From the NCBI GenBank assembly GCA_002314145.1, contig DCCG01000046.1, forward strand, positions 68,694-132,693: DNA of 64,000 bases, given 5' to 3'. The notes beneath the pieces are model-generated. The model saw nothing but the letters and a program-made list of their open reading frames with translations, was not told the origin of the DNA and made no database searches. Source of the stretch: Thalassolituus sp. UBA1087. Lineage in GTDB: Bacteria; Pseudomonadota; Gammaproteobacteria; Pseudomonadales; Oceanobacteraceae. Each line of letters opens with the position of its first letter. Position 1 is the first letter of the stretch. Below are positions 44,470 to 53,224 of this stretch, one piece after another. A program made the position numbers and the translations under genes.

Positions 44470-45341
44470 AGTTTCTGATACTGTTTATTGTGCTGGTTAC
44501 CCAGCAGCAGCTACCCATGCCACAGCGCAGTACCCGCAGCCGCACTTTTAACCGCTGGCTTGGGGTGTGGAAATCTTTCCGCTGGTTTCCTGCGATTCCC
44601 CGCCATCTGAAATATCTCCTGATCGTATTTGTGCCCACCGCGTTGCTGACTGCCGGTTTTATGATGATCAACAGCCTGTTCTGGGGACTGCTGGCATTTG
44701 CGCTGGAAATTCTGCTGCTGCTTTATGTGCTTTCACACGCCGGCATCAACCGTCATTTACAGGAATATCTGCATGACCTGAAAGATGGCGATACGCAGGG
44801 GGCTTATCATTGTGCTGAGCAGCATTTATCGGTGCCGGAAGTGACCGTGTCGGAAAATATGCACGAAATGAATGGTCAGGTGATTAAAGCGCTGATGCAT
44901 CGCTGGTTTGAATACTTTTTTCTGATGGTGTTCTGGTACATGGTGGCTGACGTGGCCGGCGTGTTGTTGGCCTGGTTTACGGTGCAATATGCCCGGGCCA
45001 GTGACTGTGATGAAAAAGCCTGGCGTTATCTGCACTGGCTGGAGTGGATTCCGGTGCGCCTGCTGGGGCTGACCTTTTGTCTGGCCGGTAACTTTATGCG
45101 TGCCTTGCCTGTGTGGCAGAAATCTTTATGGAAAGTGCGCATTGTCAGCGCGGACGTTTTGCATACCGTTGGCAGCAGTGCTCTAACCCACAATGGAGAA
45201 CCACGGGAATGGCACAGCGCAGCAGAGAATGGCGAGCAGGCCGCGGAAGAACTGCAGGAATGGCAGAATCTGCATATACGCAGTTCTTCAATCTGGATGG
45301 TTATGATTGCCGCGGCAACCGTGGGTGGATGGCTGTTATAA
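44466..45341 (+). CDS. ampE: AmpE-like inner membrane protein
   Basis: Membrane protein of 291 residues, co-transcribed and overlapping with ampD by 4 bases. It has about four hydrophobic segments (YLLIVFVPTALLTAGFMMI, LLAFALEILLLLYVL, EYFFLMVFWYMVADVAGVL, and a C-terminal VMIAAATVGGWLL) plus family motifs such as HRWFEYFFLMVFWYM and RLLGLTFCLAGNF. AmpE was described as a possible sensory partner in beta-lactamase regulation; its biochemical role is unsettled. Confidence 0.9.
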   Translation: MKFLILFIVLVTQQQLPMPQRSTRSRTFNRWLGVWKSFRWFPAIPRHLKYLLIVFVPTALLTAGFMMINSLFWGLLAFALEILLLLYVLSHAGINRHLQEYLHDLKDGDTQGAYHCAEQHLSVPEVTVSENMHEMNGQVIKALMHRWFEYFFLMVFWYMVADVAGVLLAWFTVQYARASDCDEKAWRYLHWLEWIPVRLLGLTFCLAGNFMRALPVWQKSLWKVRIVSADVLHTVGSSALTHNGEPREWHSAAENGEQAAEELQEWQNLHIRSSSIWMVMIAAATVGGWLL

Positions 45342-45451
45342 GTGCCAGACAGCCGCGATGCTGATGCACTGATAGGAATAAACGGCCACCGCCCGTTGTT
45401 ATTCTCCGGTGGCGGGTGTCAGTCTGCGGGTTGGTCTTGCATGGCCATGAC

Positions 45452-46186
45452 TCAGCGGATCGCAACGCCGACCGGCAGATCTTCAAACCAGTTCAGAAAG
45501 GCATTGATATGCGGAGGCTGAAACAGGCGTCCGTGTTGTGGCGCCATAATATTAATATCTAACTGACGGACGCGGCGTATCCAGTCAAGCTTGGCTTCAT
45601 TGGATGGCATCCAACGCTGGTGGAATTTCTTCATTTTAGGAATATGAGTGTCCATGTTATCCACCCACAGAGGCGCGTCGGTTGACTCCAGTGCGGCGCC
45701 CACATCACCACTCATCAAGATACCGGCTTTGGCATCGTAGACGTGAAAATTACCGGAGGAATGCAGGTAATGCGCGGGAATAAACTGTAACTGGATACGC
45801 CCCAGAGTAATAGTGGCTCCCTCATCCGGCAGTGCACAGTATTCAATGCGTTCCATACCAAAATGACGGATAAAACTCTCCCATAACCAGGGGGAATAGA
45901 GTCTGGCATTGGGAAGTGCCTGATCCCAGAGTCCGAGAGAGGAAATAATATCCGGGTCCTGGTGGGAAGCGAATAAATGGGTAATTTTTTCTGCCGGAAC
46001 GTATTTCAGAACGGCTGACAGCATAGGGGCAAATAATTCAATACCGCCGGGGTCGAGCAGCATCGCCTGGTTACCACTGATCACCATATATTGGTTAGTA
46101 TCAATAATGCCCTCGGGTTTGTGCGGATCACGGCCAAACATGATCCACTGATGATCACCGTCTTCATATAATGTGGTTGCCAGCAT
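45452..46186 (-). CDS. ODP-type diiron metallo-beta-lactamase-fold protein
   Basis: Protein of 244 residues that resembles the diiron half of flavodiiron proteins without a flavodoxin domain (ODP family). Likely metal ligands are His75, Asp77 and Asp79 (ASHQDPDI), His139 (IPAHYLHSSGNF), Asp161 (SGDVGAAL) and His218 (MAPQHGRLF). Asp77 replaces the Glu of classic flavodiiron proteins. In Treponema, an ODP protein is a known oxygen/iron sensor that works with a chemoreceptor. Here the gene follows, by 30 bases, a small chemoreceptor-like gene. AAGGAAG precedes the ATG. Enzyme versus sensor cannot be told from sequence alone, but the neighbour favours sensing. Confidence 0.85.
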   Translation of the reverse strand: MLATTLYEDGDHQWIMFGRDPHKPEGIIDTNQYMVISGNQAMLLDPGGIELFAPMLSAVLKYVPAEKITHLFASHQDPDIISSLGLWDQALPNARLYSPWLWESFIRHFGMERIEYCALPDEGATITLGRIQLQFIPAHYLHSSGNFHVYDAKAGILMSGDVGAALESTDAPLWVDNMDTHIPKMKKFHQRWMPSNEAKLDWIRRVRQLDINIMAPQHGRLFQPPHINAFLNWFEDLPVGVAIR

Positions 46187-46216
46187 GCTGTCTTCCTTAT
46201 TTTTCAGAGCGCCGTA

Positions 46217-46813
46217 TCAGGCATAGTTCTGCTTCTGATTAAGCAGGTTACGGGCCTTACTCAGATGAGTACGGATTTTATCGGCCGTGTCGGTAATATT
46301 CTGAGCAATGACTTCCAGCTGATTACGGAAATCACCGGCCGAGGCGGCTTCCACTTTGCTGGACGTGGCAATAAGGTTGGCGGTACGGATATGTTTATCA
46401 CCTTCTTCCAGTTGCTGCTCCAGCTCGCGCAGGCCACGGTTCAGGGTGGCGGACAGCTCCTCGCGTTGCCGGTGGCTGCGCTGCATGGCGTTCTGCAGCG
46501 AATTCAGGTGGCTGTCATGCTGGCGCGCAATCCAGTCGAATTTCTCCGCCGCCAGGGTTGCACGCCACAATGCCACCGCCTGTTGCGACAGGGTTTCTGA
46601 CACGCCATTAATGTATTGAGATTGCCGGATAATGTCGGAAGCCAGCTCATCAATAAAATGCGTAATAGCCTTAAAGCCAACGGTTTTGGAACCGGCGCGC
46701 ACCGCCAGTGCCCGGGCATTTTTAGCGGTCAGCGCCAGTCCTTTCGCTTCCAGCATGGCCTGATGAAGCTCGGCGGCAATACTGGCAGCAGTGACAAAAA
46801 TGGGTGTGGCCAT
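46217..46813 (-). CDS. Small soluble chemoreceptor-like signalling protein
   Basis: A 198-residue, almost wholly helical protein without a membrane segment or sensor domain. Two stretches look like chemoreceptor signalling-helix sequence: residues 31-58 (AKNARALAVRAGSKTVGF) and 149-175 (ATSSKVEAASAGDFRNQLEV), each with the small-residue/Gly pattern seen near the MCP tip. They are joined by a long coiled coil rich in Gln and Glu. In a normal receptor the tip is a single hairpin; here the two halves are far apart. It is co-oriented with the ODP gene, 30 bases apart, so the two probably work together. I infer a signalling role; the exact family is uncertain. Confidence 0.7.
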   Translation of the reverse strand: MATPIFVTAASIAAELHQAMLEAKGLALTAKNARALAVRAGSKTVGFKAITHFIDELASDIIRQSQYINGVSETLSQQAVALWRATLAAEKFDWIARQHDSHLNSLQNAMQRSHRQREELSATLNRGLRELEQQLEEGDKHIRTANLIATSSKVEAASAGDFRNQLEVIAQNITDTADKIRTHLSKARNLLNQKQNYA

Positions 46814-46872
46814 GGCAGTTCCTGTGTTTATGGACTGGCTTCAGCTGAAGTATAGAAGCTTTTGCCGTTTCC

Positions 46873-48189
46873 TCAGTTTTTGCGTGATAACTCTGTGCCT
46901 GCTGCATGGGTTCTCAGCCAGCCGCGTACGCGCCGCAATATCAGGTTGCTGTCATCGTACTGCTGGGAAAATACCGGGATACGTATCTGCTGGTACTGTG
47001 ACCGCTGGCGGTGGCGCATGGCGCCGGCGCGCTCTTTAATCTGCCAGTCAGGCTGAGCGGATTCCTCGGTCACCAGATCCAGCAGCGGAATATCCAGCCC
47101 GGTGAGTTTCTGCGTCAATGGCACCTGTTCGTAGGGCGATTCTTTGGCATCAATAATGACCAGCGTGTAGCCCCGGTCGGAGCCTTCGTTGTTATTGTTC
47201 TGAACCGTATCCGGACGTTGCAGCATAAAATCAGCGGCCCAGCCGGCACTGGCACCAGACGCGATAATGACAATATTCAGCTGGCCACGCTGATTGAGAT
47301 ACTGCACCCCCTGGCGGATACGGCTCTGCATTGAGCGGCGATAGATATCGGCCGGGTCTTCCTGCGCTTCCGCTGCGCTTTCTGTCTGTTCGGGTTCCGG
47401 CTCCGGTAAAGGGGGCAGGGCCTGCAGTCGTGGCAGGGCCGGCTCATTCCCTGTCGTTGTATTGTCATCGTTCTGGTCTTCCGCATCGGCTGGCGGGACA
47501 TCGTCGGCACGAAGACCGTTGCTGTCTTCGGCGTCACTGGTCAGTGTTTCTGTCGGCGTATCGTCGCCGTCTTCGCTTGGGGTCTCTTCGCTGTCAGAGT
47601 CAGAGCCGTTCTCCGTCTCTGTGCTGGCGCTGTCGTAAACCGGGCGCGGCAGGCGGGCGGGCGGCGGTGCATCGGGCAGGCCAATACTCAGGGTTGCCCA
47701 GCCATGATCCGGCAGTTGTTCGCGCAGGGGCGCAACAATTTCCGGCCAGTGCCCATGCTGCCCCTGATCATGCAGAATCAGAATACCGCCCTGCGGTAAC
47801 CCGGCCCGCTCCTGCATAAACAGGCCGTAAAATTCATTTTCTTCAGCCACCAGGCGTACCTGCTCATATTCACGCCCGTTGAGCTGCAGAAACTCAATAA
47901 CGCCCTGATGACGTTTGCTGTCCACATCCGGCAAAACCCGGGGCGGGGGAGGCTCCGGGGGTTGCTGGCCATCGCTATCACCGGTCTCTGGCGCCTGAGC
48001 GCTCCCGTCCCCGGATTCTTTGGTGGTTTCAGCCGCCGCCTCGTCTTCGTCGGCGGCATAAACCGGTAACAGACTGCACAGTGCAATCACCAGTGCGGCA
48101 AGATGTCGCCAGCGGAGAGGTCGCTGATCGCCGCCGACAGCAGGTTTCTGCGGCTCTGGCCGTGGTGTATGGGGAAGATATCCGGTCAT
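46873..48189 (-). CDS. DUF3530 family alpha/beta-hydrolase-like exported protein
   Basis: Protein of 438 residues. A signal or membrane segment (HLAALVIALCSLLPVYA) ends about residue 46, followed by an acidic Pro-rich stretch. The DUF3530 domain has GGILILHDQGQHGHWPEIVAPLREQLPDHGW-type sequence (hydrolase strand and oxyanion region), IIASGASAGWAADFML in the nucleophile-elbow position (ASGAS), and a C-terminal RRVRGWLRTHA. A long Asp/Glu/Thr/Pro-rich insert (about residues 190-285) splits the domain. Its function is unknown. It is divergent from rpe. Confidence 0.75.
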   Translation of the reverse strand: MTGYLPHTPRPEPQKPAVGGDQRPLRWRHLAALVIALCSLLPVYAADEDEAAAETTKESGDGSAQAPETGDSDGQQPPEPPPPRVLPDVDSKRHQGVIEFLQLNGREYEQVRLVAEENEFYGLFMQERAGLPQGGILILHDQGQHGHWPEIVAPLREQLPDHGWATLSIGLPDAPPPARLPRPVYDSASTETENGSDSDSEETPSEDGDDTPTETLTSDAEDSNGLRADDVPPADAEDQNDDNTTTGNEPALPRLQALPPLPEPEPEQTESAAEAQEDPADIYRRSMQSRIRQGVQYLNQRGQLNIVIIASGASAGWAADFMLQRPDTVQNNNNEGSDRGYTLVIIDAKESPYEQVPLTQKLTGLDIPLLDLVTEESAQPDWQIKERAGAMRHRQRSQYQQIRIPVFSQQYDDSNLILRRVRGWLRTHAAGTELSRKN

Positions 48190-48317
48190 TAATGTCAGTT
48201 TTCTGGCTTAAACTTGAAGTAGCAGTAATAAAGCAAAAGCTATTCCTGCTCCGCTGGCTGGAGTCGGGGAGAGGGGCCGCGTACAATACGCGGCATCTCA
48301 AAATGCCGGACAGATTC

Positions 48318-48998
48318 ATGACCACTGAAAACGATTTTCTGATAGCGCCATCCATTCTCTCTGCCGATTTTGCCCGTCTCGGGGAGGAAGTCGACCAGGT
48401 ACTGGCAGCCGGCGCAGATGTTGTGCACTTTGACGTGATGGACAATCACTACGTCCCTAACCTGACCATTGGTCCTATGGTGTGTAAAGCCCTGCGTGAT
48501 TATGGCATTCAGGCGCCGATCGATGTGCACCTGATGGTAAAACCGGTGGATCGAATTATCGGGGATTTTATTGAAGCCGGTGCCAGCTATATCACTTTCC
48601 ATCCGGAAGCCTCAGATCATATTGACCGCAGTCTGCAGTTGATTAAATCCGCTGGCCTGAAAGCCGGGCTGGTGTTTAATCCGGCGACCCCGCTGCATTA
48701 CATGGATTACGTCATGGATAAACTCGACATGGTTCTGCTGATGTCAGTTAACCCCGGATTCGGTGGCCAGTCTTTTATTCCCGGTACGCTGGATAAACTG
48801 CGTGAAGCGCGGGCGAAAATTAACGCATCAGGGCGGGATATCCGGCTGGAAATAGATGGTGGTGTTAAGGCCTCGAATATCCGCGAAATAGCCGCCGCCG
48901 GCGCCGATATGTTTGTCGCCGGATCGGCGATTTTTAACGCCCCTGATTATCGCACTGTGATCGACGAAATGCGTGCAGAAATCGCGGCGGCACAATAA
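48318..48998 (+). CDS. rpe: Ribulose-phosphate 3-epimerase
   Basis: Interconverts ribulose-5-phosphate and xylulose-5-phosphate. From ATG 48318 it has 226 residues, close to E. coli Rpe (225). TIM-barrel motifs: APSILSADFARLGEEV, VVHFDVMDNHYVPNLTIGP with metal-binding His/Asp, DVHLMVKPVDR, VNPGFGGQSFIP, and LEIDGGV. A start at ATG 48303 is possible. The stop overlaps the gph start (TAATG). Confidence 0.95.
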   Translation: MTTENDFLIAPSILSADFARLGEEVDQVLAAGADVVHFDVMDNHYVPNLTIGPMVCKALRDYGIQAPIDVHLMVKPVDRIIGDFIEAGASYITFHPEASDHIDRSLQLIKSAGLKAGLVFNPATPLHYMDYVMDKLDMVLLMSVNPGFGGQSFIPGTLDKLREARAKINASGRDIRLEIDGGVKASNIREIAAAGADMFVAGSAIFNAPDYRTVIDEMRAEIAAAQ

Positions 48999-49702
48999 TG
49001 GTTCGCTGGAATACTGCTGTTCAGACTGTTTATGGTGACAGCGGACCGCAACTGGTTATGCTGGATCTGGATGGTACGCTGATCGACAGTGTACCGGATC
49101 TGCATACGGCAGTGAATGTGATGCTCACGGCCATGGGGCGGGAAGTAACCAGTGAACGTAACGTCAGTCACTGGGTGGGTAACGGGCTCAATATGTTGCT
49201 GCGCCGTGCTCTGGCTGACGGCGATGAAACGCAGGCTCAGGCCTTGAGCGATGATCTCCTGGCTGAGGCGCATACGTATTTTGATCCTGCCTATGAAGCC
49301 ACCGTACACCACGCCAGTGGTGTTTATCCCGGCGTTAATGCCTGGCTGAATGCGACGGCCGGTGGTGTGCCAAGGGCACTGGTGACGAATAAATCGCGCC
49401 GCTTTACTGAACCTCTGATTGCATCGCTGGGCTGGCACGATCAGTTTGCCATGCTGGTCTGTGGGGATGATCTGGCAGACAAAAAGCCGTCTGCTATACC
49501 GCTGTTGCACGTGTGTGAAACGCTGGCGGTCGCTCCGGCCGATGCCCTGATGATCGGTGATTCACGCACTGATATGCGGGCGGCGAAAAACGCCGGCATC
49601 CGTGCTGCGGCTGTGACCTATGGCTACAACCACGGTGAAGAAATCAGTGCCAGTGAACCTGACTGGATGGTGGACAATCTTATGCAGTTATTGGCGGATT
49701 AA
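48998..49702 (+). CDS. gph: Phosphoglycolate phosphatase
   Basis: HAD-family phosphatase of 234 residues that removes phosphoglycolate. Motif I is VMLDLDGTLIDSVPDLH, motif II the Thr in LVTNKSRRF, motif III the Lys in ADKKPSAIPLLH, and motif IV GDSRTDMRAAKNAG. It is coupled to rpe by a one-base overlap. In Pseudomonas trpE often follows; here a convergent signalling gene follows instead. Confidence 0.93.
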   Translation: MVRWNTAVQTVYGDSGPQLVMLDLDGTLIDSVPDLHTAVNVMLTAMGREVTSERNVSHWVGNGLNMLLRRALADGDETQAQALSDDLLAEAHTYFDPAYEATVHHASGVYPGVNAWLNATAGGVPRALVTNKSRRFTEPLIASLGWHDQFAMLVCGDDLADKKPSAIPLLHVCETLAVAPADALMIGDSRTDMRAAKNAGIRAAAVTYGYNHGEEISASEPDWMVDNLMQLLAD

Positions 49703-49733
49703 AACCCGCACTGTTGCTGAAGACTGCTTTGTT

Positions 49734-51878
49734 TTAATGCAGTTTGTCGCGGCGGCTGTGCCAGGCCTGCAGGTGTTCCAGCGCCATAGGCTTACCGATA
49801 TAGTAGCCCTGTGCCATATCACATTGTTGTGTTTTCAGTAATTCCAGTTGCGAAATGCTTTCGATTCCCTCGGCAATGACTTCCAGTTTCAGGGCATGGG
49901 CGAGATCAATAATGGCGGCAATGATGTGGCTGTCGGTTTCGTTTTCAGTGGCATTTATGACAAATTCACGGTCAATCTTTAAAATATCGACCGGCAGCGT
50001 GCGCAGATAGGCAAGCGAAGAATAGCCGGTGCCGAAATCATCAATGGCAATTTTTACTCCCAAAGCTTTCAGTGATTCCAGAATAATATAGGCCGAACGG
50101 CGATCGCTGATCAGATCATTTTCCGTAATTTCCAGTACCAGGTGGCTGGCATCCAGACCGACGGCATCCAGTAAACGTTTGACTTTGCCGGTGAGGGCGT
50201 CATCCAGAAACTGTCGGGGTGACAGGTTGATACTCATAATCAGGGGCTGACCATTGCGTTTTTCCCATTGCGCTGCCATGGATATGGCTTCCTGCATAAC
50301 CCAGTCACCGATATCGCTGATCAGCCCGCAGTCTTCGGCGATACCAATAAATTCATCCGGTGCGAGCAGCCCTTTTTCCGGGTGTTGCCAGCGTACCAGC
50401 GCTTCAACCCCGGCCACATCGCCGTGGATAACGCCGACCTGTGGCTGGTATTGCAGAATAAATTCGCCCTGCGTAATCGCCTGGCGTAATTCCGATTCTG
50501 TTTTCAGGCGCTGTATCATCTTTTCATTCATTGCGCGGGTAAAAAAGCGGAAGACACCTTTGCCTTCCCGTTTGGACTGATACATGGCCTGATCTGCACT
50601 GGATACCAGTCCGTCGGCACTGGTCTGATCGTCAGGAAACTGAGAAATACCGATACTGCAGCCCACATAAACTTCGGTGTTGTTTATCGCAAACGGCTGC
50701 TGAAACGCGCGGATGATTTTTTCAGCGACCGTAATAGAAGAGCGCTGGTGGGTCTGATTTTCCAACAGCAGAATAAACTCATCACCTGCCCAGCGGGCCA
50801 GCGTATCGCAGTTGCGGCAGATATTGCCGATGCGCTCGGCGACCATTTTAAGTACCGCATCACCGGCATTGTGACCCAATGTATCGTTTACATTTTTGAA
50901 GCGGTCCAGGTCAATAAAAAAGACCGACAGGTTTCTTCCTTCACGCTGATGAAAAATCACGCTTTCCTGCAGCTTTTCCAGGAAGGTTGCACGGTTGTAG
51001 AGGCCGGTGACTGAATCATAGCGGGCCATGCGGTAGAGTTTTTCTTCTGCTTTCTTCTGTTCCGTGATGTCACGGAAGAAAATATAGTAGCGACAGCACT
51101 GGTCATCGTAGGGGATGATGTTGAAGGATACCTGGATAGGCACCGGGTGCCCCTGCTTATTCAGTAATATCATCTCCTGTTCCTGGCCATAATCCGGCAG
51201 GTTATTCTGGATTTTATTATCAGACTCGGTCTGGCTGCCGGAAAAAAGATGTTTATCAAGCTGGTCAATGTGTTCGAAAATATAGCGTTGAGTAAGATCT
51301 TCTCTGGGAATGCCAATCACGGCTTCTGCCGCCGGGTTAGCATTAAGGATCAGACCATTGTTATCAAAGATAACGATGGCATTCTGGGTGTTGTCAAAAA
51401 TGGTTTTCAGCTCGTAATCTTTTTCTTTCAGTTCTGATACCAGCTGGGTCAACATGGCGGACTGAGTACGTAATGCGCGCTCACGCAGGTCGGAAGAACT
51501 GATATCAAAAATCGATATAACACAGCATTGCTGGTTATCGTATATCAGGGGTTTTATCAGGATTGACTGAATAATGCGCTGGTGGTTTTTTTTACTGATG
51601 ATGGATTCGTTATAAAGCGGAAAAGAGGCGTTAATCAGTTTGGCGGATAAAACGGACGGACAGTTAAGCTCCAGAGCTTTATAGATGGACCTGTCTATAC
51701 GGCTGCCTTTCAGTTCCGGGAATACATCCAGCAAGGGGGTGCCACGGACATCCGGCTCCTTCAGTCCGGAACGTTTATCCATCCAGCTGTTCCAGGTCGC
51801 CACACAGCCATCCTGGTTCAGAACGATGATGCCGGCGTTGACGGTATCAATGATGTGTTTATACAGGTTTTCAATCAC
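49734..51878 (-). CDS. PAS-PAS-GGDEF-EAL cyclic-di-GMP protein
   Basis: Soluble protein of 714 residues. Two PAS domains (about 1-125 and 145-275) come first, then GGDEF with WAGDEF and an RxxD site (RNCD) five residues before it, then EAL. The EAL domain keeps VEALVRW, NLSPRQF, EITEND, DDFGTGYSS, LKIDREF and VIAEGIES, so it looks active as a phosphodiesterase. The start is GTG 51878, with the first PAS beginning a few residues in; the ribosome binding site is weak. It is 24 bases downstream of the cheC-like gene, suggesting a cheY-cheC-EAL operon. Confidence 0.92.
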   Translation of the reverse strand: MIENLYKHIIDTVNAGIIVLNQDGCVATWNSWMDKRSGLKEPDVRGTPLLDVFPELKGSRIDRSIYKALELNCPSVLSAKLINASFPLYNESIISKKNHQRIIQSILIKPLIYDNQQCCVISIFDISSSDLRERALRTQSAMLTQLVSELKEKDYELKTIFDNTQNAIVIFDNNGLILNANPAAEAVIGIPREDLTQRYIFEHIDQLDKHLFSGSQTESDNKIQNNLPDYGQEQEMILLNKQGHPVPIQVSFNIIPYDDQCCRYYIFFRDITEQKKAEEKLYRMARYDSVTGLYNRATFLEKLQESVIFHQREGRNLSVFFIDLDRFKNVNDTLGHNAGDAVLKMVAERIGNICRNCDTLARWAGDEFILLLENQTHQRSSITVAEKIIRAFQQPFAINNTEVYVGCSIGISQFPDDQTSADGLVSSADQAMYQSKREGKGVFRFFTRAMNEKMIQRLKTESELRQAITQGEFILQYQPQVGVIHGDVAGVEALVRWQHPEKGLLAPDEFIGIAEDCGLISDIGDWVMQEAISMAAQWEKRNGQPLIMSINLSPRQFLDDALTGKVKRLLDAVGLDASHLVLEITENDLISDRRSAYIILESLKALGVKIAIDDFGTGYSSLAYLRTLPVDILKIDREFVINATENETDSHIIAAIIDLAHALKLEVIAEGIESISQLELLKTQQCDMAQGYYIGKPMALEHLQAWHSRRDKLH

Positions 51879-51902
51879 AGGGCGGCCCGATGAAATTCCG
51901 GT

Positions 51903-52535
51903 TTATCCCAGATTCATCTTCTGGCTGATGTAATCATACAGCTTCGCCAGAGTGTGTTTGGGCTGGAAGAACATCAGTTTGGCGGTGGAGTTTTTCTTCA
52001 CTACCGTAAAACTGATGGTCAGAAAAAGAATCATATCGTCAGTATCATCGAGGAAATCAGCTTCCTCGCGGATATCATCAAAGTAACCATATTCACAGCC
52101 GGGCAATTCTGTGGTGATGGTGATACCTAACAGACTGGACAGGGCGTATATAACACCGGATACCGCGACATTGGTCAGATCGAGCAGCATCTCTTCTTCG
52201 GTGGCGGCAAATTCGACTCTTTGTTCATCACTGTCCGGCAGCAGGCCATTCAGCAGGTTCAGGCTTTCAGCTTCACTGAAGAAGAGCAGGGCTTCCCCTT
52301 CGATGTCACCATTAAATTCCTGCTGTACAAAAATGGCTTTACCGGCATCGCGCATGACTTCGGTAAAGGCCAGAGCTTCCTGCTTGGGAATCATATTGAC
52401 TTCCGGCACATGCAGTTCAATACGGCTGCCGGAAATTTCCGCCAGCTCTTCAATCACATGGCCAAGCCCCAGATTGAGGGATTCTGCGAGAATATCGAGG
52501 GAAAGGGCTTCTGTCTGTGCATCCAGAGTCATCAT
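51903..52535 (-). CDS. CheC-like chemotaxis phosphatase
   Basis: Protein of 210 residues of the CheC/CheX phosphatase superfamily, which dephosphorylates CheY. The two active-site helices are visible: AESLNLGLGHVIEEL (Glu-x-x-Asn, residues about 18-33) and LLDLTNVAVSGVIYALSSL near residue 120, where Asp replaces the usual Glu (Asp-x-x-Asn). It overlaps the stop of the cheY-like gene by one base (TGATG), so the two are translated together and probably form a phosphatase-substrate pair. Confidence 0.8.
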   Translation of the reverse strand: MMTLDAQTEALSLDILAESLNLGLGHVIEELAEISGSRIELHVPEVNMIPKQEALAFTEVMRDAGKAIFVQQEFNGDIEGEALLFFSEAESLNLLNGLLPDSDEQRVEFAATEEEMLLDLTNVAVSGVIYALSSLLGITITTELPGCEYGYFDDIREEADFLDDTDDMILFLTISFTVVKKNSTAKLMFFQPKHTLAKLYDYISQKMNLG

Positions 52536-52933
52536 CAGGCTCCTGTTTGCGTTAACGCAAAGAATGCCTGCAAACGATCGACAAATTTATCGACGTCAGC
52601 GGGATTAATGGTTTTCTGAATATAGGTAATCCGGATGCCTGATGCGTCGTCCTGCAGGTCATGACTGCGGTTACCGGTGACCAGAGCAATTCTGTTGGGG
52701 GCGACACCGGCTTCAATCAGCTGGCGGGCGGTATTCAGCCCGTCCGGCAGTTCCATATTCATGTCCAGCAGATACCAGTCAAGCCCGTAATTTTCTTTAC
52801 GTGCCTCATCCAGAACCTGTTGTCCTGAGGTCGCTTCCAGAAACTCAGCGTCCGGCATAATTTTACTGACGGCTTCTTTGGCCAGCATACGGGCAAACAG
52901 GCTGTCGTCAGCGATCATGATCTTATTAGCCAT
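52535..52933 (-). CDS. CheY-like single-domain response regulator
   Basis: Receiver domain of 132 residues with no output domain. It has the acidic pair in MIADDSLFARM, phospho-acceptor in YLLDMNMELPDG, Thr in LVTGN, and Lys in YIQKTINPADVDKF. AGGAAGG precedes the ATG. It is coupled to the CheC-like gene, so signalling probably passes through phosphorylation of this protein. Which kinase acts on it is not evident in the window. Confidence 0.85.
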   Translation of the reverse strand: MANKIMIADDSLFARMLAKEAVSKIMPDAEFLEATSGQQVLDEARKENYGLDWYLLDMNMELPDGLNTARQLIEAGVAPNRIALVTGNRSHDLQDDASGIRITYIQKTINPADVDKFVDRLQAFFALTQTGA

Positions 52934-53224
52934 AAACCTTCCTGGTTTTAAAATGATAAATAAATCAATAGATTCAGTATTTCATTATTCTGTTTTTGAT
53001 CAGCTTAGTTGGCTTTCAGGCGCTTTCAAACAATATTGCTGTTTATTCCGGTAGTCACTGAACCGTTACATTCGGGCAGTGTTTTTTGTAAAAACGGGTA
53101 AGGCAATAACTGAAAAAGACGTATAAAAAATCCGGATAAAATCCGTCGTATAAGCAGGGTTTAAGGAAATGACAACACAGTCTGAAAAGGATAGTGAAAT
53201 TGTTGAATCTCTGTGATCAGGTAT

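Noticed and set aside
45385..45413. Inverted repeat GCCACCG/CGGTGGC between ampE and the ODP gene as a terminator
   Set aside because: The loop is 15 bases long and no T-run follows on either strand; too weak to call.
47331..47819. 162-codon plus-strand frame within the DUF3530 gene
   Set aside because: It mirrors the acidic low-complexity insert of the minus-strand gene (Arg/Ser/Pro rich), a common artefact of such repeats.
53169..53216. 15-codon frame with AAGGA next to its ATG in the gap beside dnaE2
   Set aside because: The ribosome binding site touches the ATG, the frame is tiny, and nothing supports translation. The 291-base gap 52934-53224 otherwise holds only AT-rich sequence with the cheY-like ribosome binding site at its end.
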